DNA of 41,331 nt from Verrucomicrobiota bacterium (GCA_003219215.1 QHPY01000083.1:1-41331), one strand, 5' to 3'; counted from the first letter of the stretch, positions 1 to 8,849 are shown. Translations and numbers: made by a program. The notes: a model not told the origin generated them from the letters alone.

Positions 1-335
1 TCCCATTCCGCGGCTTCTTCCGGAAATTTTTCTTCAACTTCACGCCGCGTCATTTGTTCCCAGCGTCCGTGGTTAATTTCACGAAACCCGTCGCGCGCTT
101 GAACTTCAAGTTTATGTGGTCCAGCCAAGATTTGCGCCGTCTCAACCGTGCGACCCAAAGGCGACGCATAGACCGCCATGATTTTTTCGTGACTCAAGCG
201 ATCGGCCAGGCGCCGCGTTTGTTCGCGACCTTCATCGGACAGAGCGACGTCGGTCGCGCCGGCAAAGCGATCTTCAGCGCTCAATACCGTCGCGCCGTGA
301 CGCACCATGAACACTCGCGTGACCGCCGGCTTCAT
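1..335 (-). CDS. Histidine phosphatase (phosphoglycerate mutase-like), N-terminal part, cut by window edge
   Basis: The minus-strand frame opens at an ATG at 335 and runs off the left edge with no stop, giving about 111 residues. Residues 12-16 read RHGAT, the phosphohistidine loop of the histidine phosphatase superfamily. Near residue 52 there is YASPLGRTVETA, which matches the conserved SPL.R..ETA motif, followed by a REINHGRWE segment typical of cobalamin phosphatase/phosphoglycerate mutase-like members. The family removes or moves phosphate through a phospho-His intermediate. The substrate cannot be told: CobC-type, broad-specificity phosphatase GpmB-type and SixA-type enzymes share these motifs. 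The C-terminal half with the second catalytic His lies outside the window. Confidence 0.85.
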   Translation of the reverse strand, partial: MKPAVTRVFMVRHGATVLSAEDRFAGATDVALSDEGREQTRRLADRLSHEKIMAVYASPLGRTVETAQILAGPHKLEVQARDGFREINHGRWEQMTRREVEEKFPEEAAEW

Positions 336-416
336 AATCGTCGATCGTCATCGCGTAAATTCCGCGAAAACGCAATCCTGCCGGTGCGATGTCGATCTTG
401 CCACGCCGAATCGATC

Positions 417-1049
417 TTAACGCTCGATTCCAGGCAGCGTAGGCGTGAGGGCGAAGAAAAGGATCGGAATGAGGGCGGCAGCAACCGCGGACGCAATCGT
501 TAAAACGTTTATGATCCAAACCACCCCGACATTGTCCGGAGGCCACGACAGCCCCAGGATCGCAAGCGGCAGCAGAACGGCCAATATCGCGCTTTCGCAA
601 GCAATGAATCGACGCATTTTTGCTTTGCGACGCCGCTTCGACAGAGGAGTTTCGTCGCTTCGCGGGAACTTTTCAAAAAAGTCCGCTTGCAGATTGGAGA
701 CGGCGACCAGGCGTGGACTTTCAGCAGCCGGATTCTGCGAGACCAGACTTTCCGGCGGAGGCATCATCCGCGGCGGATGCGCGGGTCGGGCGGGCTTCAT
801 TTGAATTACATTTTGGGCAGCCGGCCGCAGCGCTTCGTTGGAAGGTTGCTCTGCATCGTTGTTGGCGACTGGAGCCGGATCCATCGCCGATGTGCGCATG
901 TTCCAGCGGAATTTTGGTTTCAAAGTGGGCTGAAACGGAATCTTCCTGACTGGCGCCTCGGGCTCCTCGTTCGTCGGCTTGGGTGAAGGAGTGACCGTAC
1001 GCATGAAATGATCGGGAAAACTGTACGACTCGCTCGGGATGAGAGACAT
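417..1049 (-). CDS. Hypothetical membrane protein with Pro-rich N-terminus
   Basis: The frame encodes 210 residues and I do not recognise a family. The first 130 residues are hydrophilic and rich in Pro, Ala and Glu. A basic patch (KRRRKAKMRR, about residues 137-146) precedes two hydrophobic stretches at about 150-168 and 176-203, so the likely topology is a cytosolic N-terminal region with a C-terminal hairpin in the membrane. The ATG at 1049 is used; an internal ATG at 1004 is an alternative and neither has a strong ribosome site. It lies upstream of the partial phosphatase on the same strand with an 81 bp gap and is divergent from dinB. The Pro-rich region is low complexity and gives no functional clue. 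Confidence 0.6.
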   Translation of the reverse strand: MSLIPSESYSFPDHFMRTVTPSPKPTNEEPEAPVRKIPFQPTLKPKFRWNMRTSAMDPAPVANNDAEQPSNEALRPAAQNVIQMKPARPAHPPRMMPPPESLVSQNPAAESPRLVAVSNLQADFFEKFPRSDETPLSKRRRKAKMRRFIACESAILAVLLPLAILGLSWPPDNVGVVWIINVLTIASAVAAALIPILFFALTPTLPGIER

Positions 1050-1157
1050 GGCCTGCGGGTGGGAGCCATATGTTTAGCGATTCCAATTTTTCCGGTCAAT
1101 CCAAACATCACTAGGAGCACCAGATGAGATTGACATCTTTTGAAGTTACATTGGCGA

Positions 1158-2231
1158 ATGACAAGCGATGCAACGCCGCGCGCCATCATTCACCTCGACA
1201 TGGATTGCTTTTACGCGGCCATCGAAGTGCGGGACCGGCCGGCTTTGCGCGGAAAGCCAGTCGGTGTCGGCGGCGCACGGGATCGCCGCGGCGTGCTGAC
1301 CACGTGCAATTACGAAGCGCGCGCGTTCGGCGTTCATTCCGCCATGCCGACGTTCATGGCACTGCAGCGCTGTCCAAATCTAATCGTCCTCCCGACGCGA
1401 TTTGATGTTTATCGCCGCGAAGCAGCGGTCGTTCGGGAAATCTTGCACCGCTTCAGTCCGTTAGTGGAACCGCTTTCGCTCGATGAAGCATATCTCGACG
1501 TGACAGCGCATCCCGACGCGCCCGGACCGCTCGCCCAGGTGATTCGCGATTTAATTTTTCAAAAGACTAAACTGACTTCGTCCGCCGGCATCGGGCCCAA
1601 CAAGTTGATCGCAAAAATCGCCAGCTCGACGCGAAAGCCGGACGGGCAATTGGAAGTCAGCATGGCTGAGGTTCCTGGATTTATGGAGAACCTGCCCGTG
1701 CGCGAAATCTGGGGGATCGGCGAAAAGACCGAACGAAGATTGCAGGAGCTCGGAGTCAAAACGTGCAGTGATCTTCAGCGGTTCTCGCGTCCGGAACTTG
1801 TGGATCTTTTCGGAAAATTCGGCGGCGAGCTCTTCGATCTTTGCCGCGGAATCGACGATCGCCCGGTCGAGCCGGACCGGCCGCGTAAGTCGCTTAGTAC
1901 CGAAGAGACTTTTCCGACCGATCTGGAGACGCTGGAACAATGCGAGGAACGCCTCGGAGAACTTTTTCAAGAACTCATGGCCGATTTGGCCCAGAAAGAA
2001 ACGACCCGGCGTGTCACAAAAATCTTTGTGAAGCTTAAATTTGCGGATTTCACCCGGACCACTACCGAACGCGCCGGTTTAGAACCATCGCTGTCTGCAT
2101 TCCGCAGTTTGCTGGCGGAAGCTTTTGCCCGCACCGGCAAAAAAGTGCGTCTGATCGGAGTTGGTGTGCGTTTCGCCGAAAGCGCGCCCGAGGAAATGCA
2201 AATGCCGCTGTTTTCCGGTGCGCCGAATTAA
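1158..2231 (+). CDS. dinB: DNA polymerase IV (Y-family translesion polymerase)
   Basis: This is a 357-residue protein. Residues 12-20 read HLDMDCFYA, which holds the first catalytic Asp (D14) and the steric-gate position (Y19). SLDEAY at 107-112 holds the second acidic pair (D109/E110). The helix-hairpin-helix thumb segment (REIWGIGEKTERRLQELG) and the little-finger domain follow. The C-terminus carries QMPLF at 348-352, close to the QLxLF consensus for binding the beta sliding clamp. The family copies across damaged DNA with low fidelity. I chose the ATG at 1158 because the homologous core starts right after it; an in-frame TTG at 1140 is possible. A good AGGAG site upstream serves an out-of-frame ATG at 1124 instead. 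No LexA-like operator was recognised. Confidence 0.95.
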   Translation: MTSDATPRAIIHLDMDCFYAAIEVRDRPALRGKPVGVGGARDRRGVLTTCNYEARAFGVHSAMPTFMALQRCPNLIVLPTRFDVYRREAAVVREILHRFSPLVEPLSLDEAYLDVTAHPDAPGPLAQVIRDLIFQKTKLTSSAGIGPNKLIAKIASSTRKPDGQLEVSMAEVPGFMENLPVREIWGIGEKTERRLQELGVKTCSDLQRFSRPELVDLFGKFGGELFDLCRGIDDRPVEPDRPRKSLSTEETFPTDLETLEQCEERLGELFQELMADLAQKETTRRVTKIFVKLKFADFTRTTTERAGLEPSLSAFRSLLAEAFARTGKKVRLIGVGVRFAESAPEEMQMPLFSGAPN

Positions 2232-2599
2232 CCCATGACTAATCGCACCAGGACAAGCGCGACAATCCCACCGGCAAACAGCGCGACGACTACGATCTCT
2301 CGTTTCGTTAACAGCGGCTCGGGTTTTCCATTTGGAATGGTGACCTCGCCATTGTTCTCGATCACGCCCAACACATCATCGTACAGCTTTCGGACATCCG
2401 CCGGCATTGCTTCTTCACTCGCGAACTGCTCACCGTTAAACACAAATTTTTTCTTCACCCCACCGTCATGCAGCGCTTTTTGGTAAGCCACGCGGACGTC
2501 GGGAGGCAAATCGGCCGGACTGGCGTATTCCTGCCCGTTGTAACGAATCTTCGTTTTCAGGGTAATGCTCACTGCCTGGCGGAAATCACAGCAATTCAC
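2228..2599 (-). CDS. Hypothetical tail-anchored small protein
   Basis: Up to 123 residues are encoded on the strand opposite dinB, and the two stop codons overlap by 4 bp. The protein has two similar segments: a KIRYNGQEYASPADLPPDVR-like unit followed about 35 residues later by KFVFNGEQFASEEAMPADVR, suggesting an internal duplication of a short module (FNG..-....-.P.DVR). A single hydrophobic helix (about residues 99-121) lies at the C-terminus, so a tail-anchored protein is likely. The start is uncertain: a GTG about ten codons downstream, giving VSITLKTKIRYNG, may be the true start. The function is unknown. Confidence 0.6.
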   Translation of the reverse strand: MNCCDFRQAVSITLKTKIRYNGQEYASPADLPPDVRVAYQKALHDGGVKKKFVFNGEQFASEEAMPADVRKLYDDVLGVIENNGEVTIPNGKPEPLLTKREIVVVALFAGGIVALVLVRLVMG

Positions 2600-2646
2600 C
2601 TGCCATCGGCTCTCGCGCTCTCGTTCTTGTGATAAATTAGCGCCAA

Positions 2647-5469
2647 GTGATCAGTGCCGCCGCTCAACAAAAGATCCGCGCTTCAGGCTGCGACGTGCGT
2701 TTCGATAATCTCACCCGCCAGCTTTACGCCACTGACGCTTCGATTTACCAAATCGAGCCGCTTGGCGTCGCCTTCCCAACCAGCGCGCAGGACGCGAGCG
2801 CGGTCATTAAAGCCGCAGCCGATGAAAACGTTCCGGTCACGCCGCGCGGCGCCGGTACCAGCCTGGTTGGAAACGCGGTCGGCGAAGGATTGATCGTCGA
2901 TTTCTCGCGCCACAATCGCAAGATCGACAACCTCAACATCGACAAGCGCAGCGTGCGCGCCGGCGCCGGTGTCGTCCTCGATCAGTTGAACGTGTTTCTT
3001 GAGCCGCACGGATTTTGTTTTGGCCCCGACGTCGCTACCAGCTCGCGCGCCACCATCGGCGGCATGATCGCGAACAATTCTTCCGGCGCGCACGTTCCAG
3101 TCTACGGCACGACTGCCGATCACGTTCTTTCGACGGAAATCGTTTTGGCCGACGGTCGGATCGTCATTGTCGGTCCGGCAAGTGAATCTTTGCGCGACGA
3201 ACAACGCAAGATCGACAATCTCGTTCGCGCGCACGCGGCAGAAATGGCCGAGCGCTGGCCGCCCGGTTTACTCAAACGTTGGCCGGGCTACGGCATCGAA
3301 CGTTTCTCGCGCACGCCGAACAACCTCAATGAGATTCTCGCCGGGAGCGAAGGAACGCTCGCCGCGATTTTTTCAGCCGAGCTAAAGATCTCGCCGCTTC
3401 CGCGCGACAAAGGACTCGGCCTGATCTTCTTTGCATCCGTCGCCGACGCGATGCAAGCAACCGTCGCGCTTCTCGATCTCAAACCCGCCGCTATTGAACA
3501 CATCGACCGCCCGTTGCTCGATCAAACAAAAGGGCAGCTCCATTTCCAAGCCGCGCGCGATCTGCTCGAGCTCGAGGCACAACCGTGTGAAGCAATCTTG
3601 ATCGTCGAATTCTACGACGATGCGGCCGAGCGCTTGTCGATCTTGCAGTCGCGCTACCTCGGTTTGCGGACGAGAATTTGCCGCGACCCGAACGAGATGA
3701 ATCTCGTTTGGTCGGTGCGCAAAGCCGGCCTTTCACTTTTGACCGGCTGCGTCGGTTCATCGAAACCGGTCGCGTTCATTGAAGACGCAGCGGTTCGTCC
3801 CGCGCAACTGCCCGATTACGTCCGCGGGTTGCAGTCGATCATGAAATCCCTCGGACTGGAAGCGAGCTACTACGGACATGCCGCGAGCGGCTTGCTCCAT
3901 GTCCGGCCCGTTCTCGATCTCCATAGTGCGGACGATTTGCGAAAGTTCAGGCTGGTAGCCGATCAAACTTCCGCGCTCGTTAGGCAATTCAAAGGTTCAA
4001 TTTCGGCCGAGCACGGAGTCGGCATCGCGCGCACCGAGTACATGCGCGATCAACTTGGCGACGCGTTGCTCAATGTCATGCGCGAGATCAAGCGCACATT
4101 CGATCCAAAAAATATTTTCAATCCAGGAAAAATTTTCGGCTTCGCCCACAAGATCGACAATCATCTCCGCCATAATTTCACGAAGTCGCTCGAGCTGCCG
4201 TTCGAGCCGCGCCTCGCGTTCGCGTTCAAGGACCGCTCGTTCATCGGCAATCTCGAGCAATGCAACGGTTGTGGCGGTTGTCTCAAACAGACCGGCATTA
4301 TGTGCCCGACGTTCATGGCGACGCACGACGAAGTCATGTCCACCCGCGGTCGCGCCAACATCATCCGGCGATCGCTCGAACTGCGCGGCAGTGGTCACGA
4401 TCCGTTGAAATCGGCCGAACTCGATGCCGCGCTCAGCAATTGCCTCTCCTGTAAAGGTTGCACGCCGGAATGCCCGTCCAACGTCAATCTCGCGCTGCTC
4501 AAAGCCAACATGCTTTATGCCCGCTACCAACGCGACGGTTTGCCATTACGCGAACGGTTCTTCAGCAACGTCGATCTGCTCGGCCGAATCGGATGCACGA
4601 TGCCATGGCTCGCCAATTCAATTCTCGATCATGCGCCGATGCGCGGGTTGATGGAGAAAACGCTCGGAATCTCAGCGAAGCGTTCGCTGCCGCACTACAC
4701 GGACAAGCGATTTGATCGCTGGTTTGGCAGAAATGCGCAACCAACCGGGGCGGATCGTCCGCGCGGCAAAGTAATTCTCTGGGACGACACGTTTGTCCGC
4801 TATCACGAGCCAAATATTGGCATCGCGGCGGTGAAGGTCCTCGGCGCGCTTGGTTTCGAGGTTGAGCTATTGCAAAATCGAAAATGTTGCGGCCGGCCGG
4901 CGTTCAGTCAGGGAAATCTCGACGCCGCGGGCGAAGTCGGACGCCACAATGTCGATCTTGTGAACGCCACCGCCGAAACGCCGATTGTTTTCCTCGAGCC
5001 GTCGTGCTGGTCAATGTTCGTCGAAGATTATCGCGAACTGGAGATCGACAACGCCGAGAAAATCGCAGCGCGCTGTTTTCTTTTCGAAAAATTTGTGGAC
5101 GATTTGTTGGAGCGCGAACCAGATGCCCTTCGATTCAAAGAGCGAGAGGTTAGCGTTGCGATCCATCCGCACTGTCACGCAAAGTCGATAATCAATCCGG
5201 CGTTCATGGCCACGCTAGTGGAACGGTTGCCGGGTCGCAAAGCAAACTTGCTCGATACTGCCTGCTGCGGAATGGCCGGCGCGTTTGGCGCGCTCGTCGA
5301 GAAATACGAGCTTTCGAAACAGGTCGCGGCCGATTTACTGCGCAAGATCGACAATCAACAACCGGACGTCGTGATTGCGTCCGGCACGAGTTGTCGGCAT
5401 CAAATTGTCGATCTTAGCAGCGTCTGGCCGAAGCACATGGCCGAGCTGCTCGCGGACGCACTCGCGTAA
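2647..5469 (+). CDS. FAD-linked oxidase fused to Fe-S protein (D-lactate/glycolate-type dehydrogenase)
   Basis: This 940-residue fusion joins a GlcD/Dld-like half to a GlcF/LldE-like half. Residues about 36-220 form the PCMH-type FAD domain (PRGAGTSLVG, then NNSSGAHVPVYGTTADHV). The FAD-oxidase C-terminal domain runs to about 500. Two [4Fe-4S] motifs follow: C539/C542/C545/C553 and C599/C602/C605/C609. Two CCG domains are marked by CC-G at 747-749 and 873-875. The family oxidises D-2-hydroxyacids (D-lactate, glycolate, D-2-hydroxyglutarate) and feeds electrons to quinone at the inner membrane face. The start is a GTG at 2647. The gene is convergent with the act/cco operon, with a 3 bp gap. 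It carries seven exact copies of the AAGATCGACA word. The precise substrate is not determinable here. Confidence 0.9.
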   Translation: MISAAAQQKIRASGCDVRFDNLTRQLYATDASIYQIEPLGVAFPTSAQDASAVIKAAADENVPVTPRGAGTSLVGNAVGEGLIVDFSRHNRKIDNLNIDKRSVRAGAGVVLDQLNVFLEPHGFCFGPDVATSSRATIGGMIANNSSGAHVPVYGTTADHVLSTEIVLADGRIVIVGPASESLRDEQRKIDNLVRAHAAEMAERWPPGLLKRWPGYGIERFSRTPNNLNEILAGSEGTLAAIFSAELKISPLPRDKGLGLIFFASVADAMQATVALLDLKPAAIEHIDRPLLDQTKGQLHFQAARDLLELEAQPCEAILIVEFYDDAAERLSILQSRYLGLRTRICRDPNEMNLVWSVRKAGLSLLTGCVGSSKPVAFIEDAAVRPAQLPDYVRGLQSIMKSLGLEASYYGHAASGLLHVRPVLDLHSADDLRKFRLVADQTSALVRQFKGSISAEHGVGIARTEYMRDQLGDALLNVMREIKRTFDPKNIFNPGKIFGFAHKIDNHLRHNFTKSLELPFEPRLAFAFKDRSFIGNLEQCNGCGGCLKQTGIMCPTFMATHDEVMSTRGRANIIRRSLELRGSGHDPLKSAELDAALSNCLSCKGCTPECPSNVNLALLKANMLYARYQRDGLPLRERFFSNVDLLGRIGCTMPWLANSILDHAPMRGLMEKTLGISAKRSLPHYTDKRFDRWFGRNAQPTGADRPRGKVILWDDTFVRYHEPNIGIAAVKVLGALGFEVELLQNRKCCGRPAFSQGNLDAAGEVGRHNVDLVNATAETPIVFLEPSCWSMFVEDYRELEIDNAEKIAARCFLFEKFVDDLLEREPDALRFKEREVSVAIHPHCHAKSIINPAFMATLVERLPGRKANLLDTACCGMAGAFGALVEKYELSKQVAADLLRKIDNQQPDVVIASGTSCRHQIVDLSSVWPKHMAELLADALA

Positions 5470-5472
5470 AAC

Positions 5473-6258
5473 TTAACTCTGCGGTTTGGGCGGAGCCGGA
5501 GGCGCGGGTTTCGCGGCTTCGCCCGGTTTTGGTGGAGCAGCTCCCGCAGGTGCGCCTCCGGGAAGTTCGGTTTCGGCCGGAACAGCGAGCACATCTGGCT
5601 CGGTGTACGATTCAGGATGACTTGCCAATTCTTTGCGTAACGCCGCAATTTGTTCCGCAGTCACCGGACTGGCATTGTTTCCCCACTCGCTTCGCTCGTA
5701 GGTCAGAACGTCGGCGATTTTTTGGTCGGTCAACGTCTTGTCCCACGGTTGCATGACGGCGCTGCCGAATTTTTGGCCTTTCACCGTGACCGGTCCCTGC
5801 AAACCTTTGAGAACAATCATGGCTGGTCGTTTCGAACCGCCCGTGGTGAATTCCGAGCCTGCCAGCGGCGGATATTGACTGGGAACGCCCAGACCGTTCG
5901 CTTGGTGACACGTCTGACAGTTGGCCGCGAAAATCTTTTTTCCGCGATCGCGCGGCGTTAATTCTTGTATCGGACCTCCCGGTCCAGCCGCACTACCTTT
6001 TTTCGCCGGCGGCGGTCCGCCTAACGGATCGAGACCATCACCGGAAAAATTTCCAGAGTAACGACCGAGGTAAGCGCCGCCGGTGAAAATCGCGAGGCCG
6101 TAAACGGCGATCAACCAAATCGAGAGCGGCTCAAGTCCGACGCGCGGTTCGCGTTTCTCGCGTTGGATCGCGGCGTGCACTTCATGAACGTCGGCAGTTT
6201 CGCCGTAATCCATTCCCTGCCGCGTTAAAGATGAGGGATCTGGAGTTTGATCGTTCAT
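5473..6258 (-). CDS. Membrane-anchored monohaem cytochrome c, last gene of act/cco operon
   Basis: This is a 261-residue protein. Its N-terminus is hydrophilic, a single membrane helix lies at about 44-64, and a class I cytochrome c domain follows with CQTCH at 114-118. The last 35 residues are Pro/Ala/Gly-rich. A canonical CcoP carries two haem motifs, so this is either a reduced CcoP equivalent or a dedicated electron carrier. The ATG at 6258 overlaps the stop of the ccoO-like gene as ATGA, which implies translational coupling. The longer upstream frame would run through ccoO and is rejected. The likely role is shuttling electrons between the quinol oxidase complex and a terminal acceptor in the periplasm. 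Confidence 0.88.
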   Translation of the reverse strand: MNDQTPDPSSLTRQGMDYGETADVHEVHAAIQREKREPRVGLEPLSIWLIAVYGLAIFTGGAYLGRYSGNFSGDGLDPLGGPPPAKKGSAAGPGGPIQELTPRDRGKKIFAANCQTCHQANGLGVPSQYPPLAGSEFTTGGSKRPAMIVLKGLQGPVTVKGQKFGSAVMQPWDKTLTDQKIADVLTYERSEWGNNASPVTAEQIAALRKELASHPESYTEPDVLAVPAETELPGGAPAGAAPPKPGEAAKPAPPAPPKPQS

Positions 6259-7346
6259 TTCTTCGGTGGCGCTGGAGGTGGCGATCCGGCTGGCGGCGGT
6301 GCTGGTGATCCGGCCGGTACAGCCGGAGGCGATGCGGCGGGCGGTGCCGCGCCCTCTGCGGTCTTCACCTCTTTCAGCGGATGCGATTGATCGAGCGACA
6401 TCAAATAAGCAACGAGACAGCTGGCGTCGTAGGTTGGAACAATTTCCCAACCCGTTGGCGGCGCATCAGCGCCAGTAAGCTGGAGCGCGTCGGCTGAACG
6501 TTCGGCGCCGATCTGATGTTTCTCGTAAAGAAATTTGTAGGCCGGCATGGTCGAATCTCGATTATCTGGACTCATGCTTCGTGGCGAATAAAGATGTCGG
6601 TGATGCCAGGCGGCAGAATAAACCGGCGGCATTCCGTTTGGATTGGGCGACGCCGACGGAGCCGGCGATGGATTCGCAGCGGCAGCCGATGCTGGAGAAG
6701 AACCTGCTGGTGGCGCAGGCGGAGATGCCGATTGTGGCGGCGCGCCAGCGCCCGGTTTCGGCGGAGCGGCATTCGTAGGTGGAGCAGAAGAAGAACCTGC
6801 TGGCGGAGGAGGCGAACCCGCTGGCGCTGCAGGCGCATTGGCATTCGGCGGTTTTGGCGGGGCAGAATTTGGCGATGGTGGCGGTTGCGCAGCTGCGGGC
6901 GAAGCTGCCGGAGGGTTTGCGCCTGGCGCCGCAGCCGGTTTTTCTTCTTCAGTCGGCGCGCGTTTACCAATATTGGACAGATCGGGGCCCATTCGTTCCT
7001 GTCCGAGCACTACCGGCCGATCAAAAATATAATCGCGCGGTGCGCTGCGGCGCTCAGCCCATTTCGGGCGAGGTGATGGCCCTGCGTCGCGGAGACGATC
7101 GACATCCGCGTAGGCGTAACCGGGCCGGATTTGCTGACTGTGGCAATAGATGCACCCGTTCGCCGCGTAAATCCGCCGGCCGCGGTCGGCCATGCCCGAT
7201 TTCGGAGCGGGATAAATGTCGGTGCCTTCTTCATCCATCTGCGGGTTGAGCGCGCCAATTTGCAGGTTCGGGATTACAGTCAAGCCGACCCACGAGAACG
7301 CGAACGTTCCGAAAACTCCGAGGAAAAGCGGGACCAATCCTTTCAC
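6255..7346 (-). CDS. ccoO: CcoO-like cytochrome c subunit with Pro/Ala-rich insertion
   Basis: This 363-residue protein has an N-terminal membrane helix (about 4-26). The haem site is CIYCHSQQIRP at 65-75, the hallmark of the cbb3 oxidase monohaem subunit FixO/CcoO. A GPDLSNIGKR segment follows. The family continues with W..HL..PRS...S.MP.Y, seen here as WHHRHLYSPRS and STMPAYKFL, the Met being the axial ligand. Between these two parts about 110 residues are almost pure Pro/Ala/Ser/Gly, whereas ordinary CcoO has a short link. It overlaps ccoN-like upstream and the cytochrome c gene downstream by ATGA junctions. Its partner lacks the oxygen site, so assignment as an oxidase subunit is by homology only. 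Confidence 0.88.
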   Translation of the reverse strand: MKGLVPLFLGVFGTFAFSWVGLTVIPNLQIGALNPQMDEEGTDIYPAPKSGMADRGRRIYAANGCIYCHSQQIRPGYAYADVDRLRDAGPSPRPKWAERRSAPRDYIFDRPVVLGQERMGPDLSNIGKRAPTEEEKPAAAPGANPPAASPAAAQPPPSPNSAPPKPPNANAPAAPAGSPPPPAGSSSAPPTNAAPPKPGAGAPPQSASPPAPPAGSSPASAAAANPSPAPSASPNPNGMPPVYSAAWHHRHLYSPRSMSPDNRDSTMPAYKFLYEKHQIGAERSADALQLTGADAPPTGWEIVPTYDASCLVAYLMSLDQSHPLKEVKTAEGAAPPAASPPAVPAGSPAPPPAGSPPPAPPKK

Positions 7347-8827
7347 AAGTGCGTCTCCGATCCCTCGGCTTCGACTGGATTCAAAAATGTCGGGACGGTT
7401 GAAGTGCGGCCAAGGCCGAACAACATCAGGCCAAAATGGAACGCGAAAATGAAATGCGAAATCGTCAATAACAGCGCTGCAACCGTGCGACCTCGTAAAT
7501 ATGGCAACGCGCTTGCCACGCTTTGAATGAACGACATTGAGGGATCATCTTGGGTCGCGCCCTGAGCAAACCCACCGACCAACAACATCAACGACATCAA
7601 TCCAACGCCGTAGGCCGATGCCCAGAAATGGAGTTTGATGAGCGTAGCGTAACGCCATTCACGACCGACCAGGCGCGGCACGGTGTAGTACATCGAACCG
7701 AACATGACCATCGTAAAAAACGCGTACAGTCCGAGATGTGAGTAGGCGATGCTGGCCTCCGTAAAATGCAAGTAGCGCGCGGTTGAGCGGAGCGAGATCA
7801 GGATACCGATGATGCTAAAGACCGTATACGACATCGCGCCGAAGACGGTGAACCGCAGCGTCGGGCTGTAACGCATCACCGGAAAATATCCCTGCATCGT
7901 CATGTGATGATTGAGTCCGACGGTCGCGACCGGAATGATGGTCAGGATCGTTGCGGCGATGCTCGCTGTAATCATCCATGCCGGGAATGGTCCATCGACA
8001 AGGCGCTGCATCCCAGTCCAACTCGAGAACAGCGCGTAGGTCCAAAATCCAATCGTCGCGAGATGATAACTGTAAACCGGGCGCCCGATCACTTTCGGGA
8101 TCATGTAATAAGCGGTGCCGAGCGCGATCGCGCCGAGCCAAAGAAAGAGCAGATTATTCGCGTACCACCAGCCGACCGCCGCCTGCATCACGCCTTGGAC
8201 CGGGACGACGAAGAGCATTGCTTGGGCGGCGGCGTAGAGCCATGGAAACCAGAGAAACGCGCCCAGCAAATACCATTGGGTGATGTAAATCTGGTCGCCG
8301 CGACGAAAGCGGAACATCAACACCGCCCACGACATAATCAGCGCATAAGCAACAAAAAGAACAACCGCGGCATAAGACGGAAACTCGAGCCAGTCGTAAC
8401 CGGTGCTGTAGCCCATGAGAATTCCGATTACACCAATCAGCACACCGATGTTCCAAAACCAAATCCCCGCCACAATCAGCAGCGGATGTCGTAAAGTCGT
8501 CCGGCACAATCGCGCCATCAGCCAGATCGCCGTTCCCATTGCGGCCATCGACGCCCAGCCGTAAACCATCACGTTCATGTGCACCGGACGCAGTCGGCCC
8601 CACGTCAAAAAGCTGACATCGGAGAGCCAGTCGGGTGAATGCAATTTGAACGAAACGAATCCGGCCAGCAGCGTTCCGATTAGTAACCAAACCATCGCTG
8701 ACGCGTAAAACATCAGCACCGGCACGCGCGTCGAAGCATCGATGCGCGCACGCTCGAGCTGTTCTGCGTCGCTAGCGGCAGCCGAAATGACCGGTTCTTT
8801 TAATGGAATGTCAGCGGTTGGAGTCAT
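7343..8827 (-). CDS. CcoN-like haem b protein lacking the haem b3/CuB oxygen-reduction site
   Basis: This 494-residue protein has about 12 membrane helices. It is clearly homologous to cbb3 oxidase subunit I: RLRPVHMN at 78-85, WWYANNLL at 220-227, FWTYALFSSWTGMQRL at 261-276, YSHLGLYAFF at 362-371. Compared without gaps to the canonical motifs, H83 and H364 match the two low-spin haem b ligands. The three CuB histidines are N224, Q274 and R275. The cross-linking Tyr is S268 and the haem b3 proximal His is Y362. These codons were read directly on the minus strand. By established chemistry it should bind one haem b and not reduce oxygen. It sits between a small anchored protein and ccoO-like in the act operon. 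A role in electron transfer or quinol interaction is inference. Confidence 0.85.
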   Translation of the reverse strand: MTPTADIPLKEPVISAAASDAEQLERARIDASTRVPVLMFYASAMVWLLIGTLLAGFVSFKLHSPDWLSDVSFLTWGRLRPVHMNVMVYGWASMAAMGTAIWLMARLCRTTLRHPLLIVAGIWFWNIGVLIGVIGILMGYSTGYDWLEFPSYAAVVLFVAYALIMSWAVLMFRFRRGDQIYITQWYLLGAFLWFPWLYAAAQAMLFVVPVQGVMQAAVGWWYANNLLFLWLGAIALGTAYYMIPKVIGRPVYSYHLATIGFWTYALFSSWTGMQRLVDGPFPAWMITASIAATILTIIPVATVGLNHHMTMQGYFPVMRYSPTLRFTVFGAMSYTVFSIIGILISLRSTARYLHFTEASIAYSHLGLYAFFTMVMFGSMYYTVPRLVGREWRYATLIKLHFWASAYGVGLMSLMLLVGGFAQGATQDDPSMSFIQSVASALPYLRGRTVAALLLTISHFIFAFHFGLMLFGLGRTSTVPTFLNPVEAEGSETHL

Positions 8828-8849
8828 TCGTTAGGCAAGAGCGACACGT

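Noticed and set aside
1124-1405. 93-codon frame with a good ribosome site upstream of dinB
   Set aside because: The protein is Arg/His-rich and runs into dinB in another frame; kept only as a finding about start choice.
6516-7076. Arg/Trp-rich frame opposite ccoO-like
   Set aside because: It is the complement of the Pro/Ala-rich insertion; composition alone produces the open frame.
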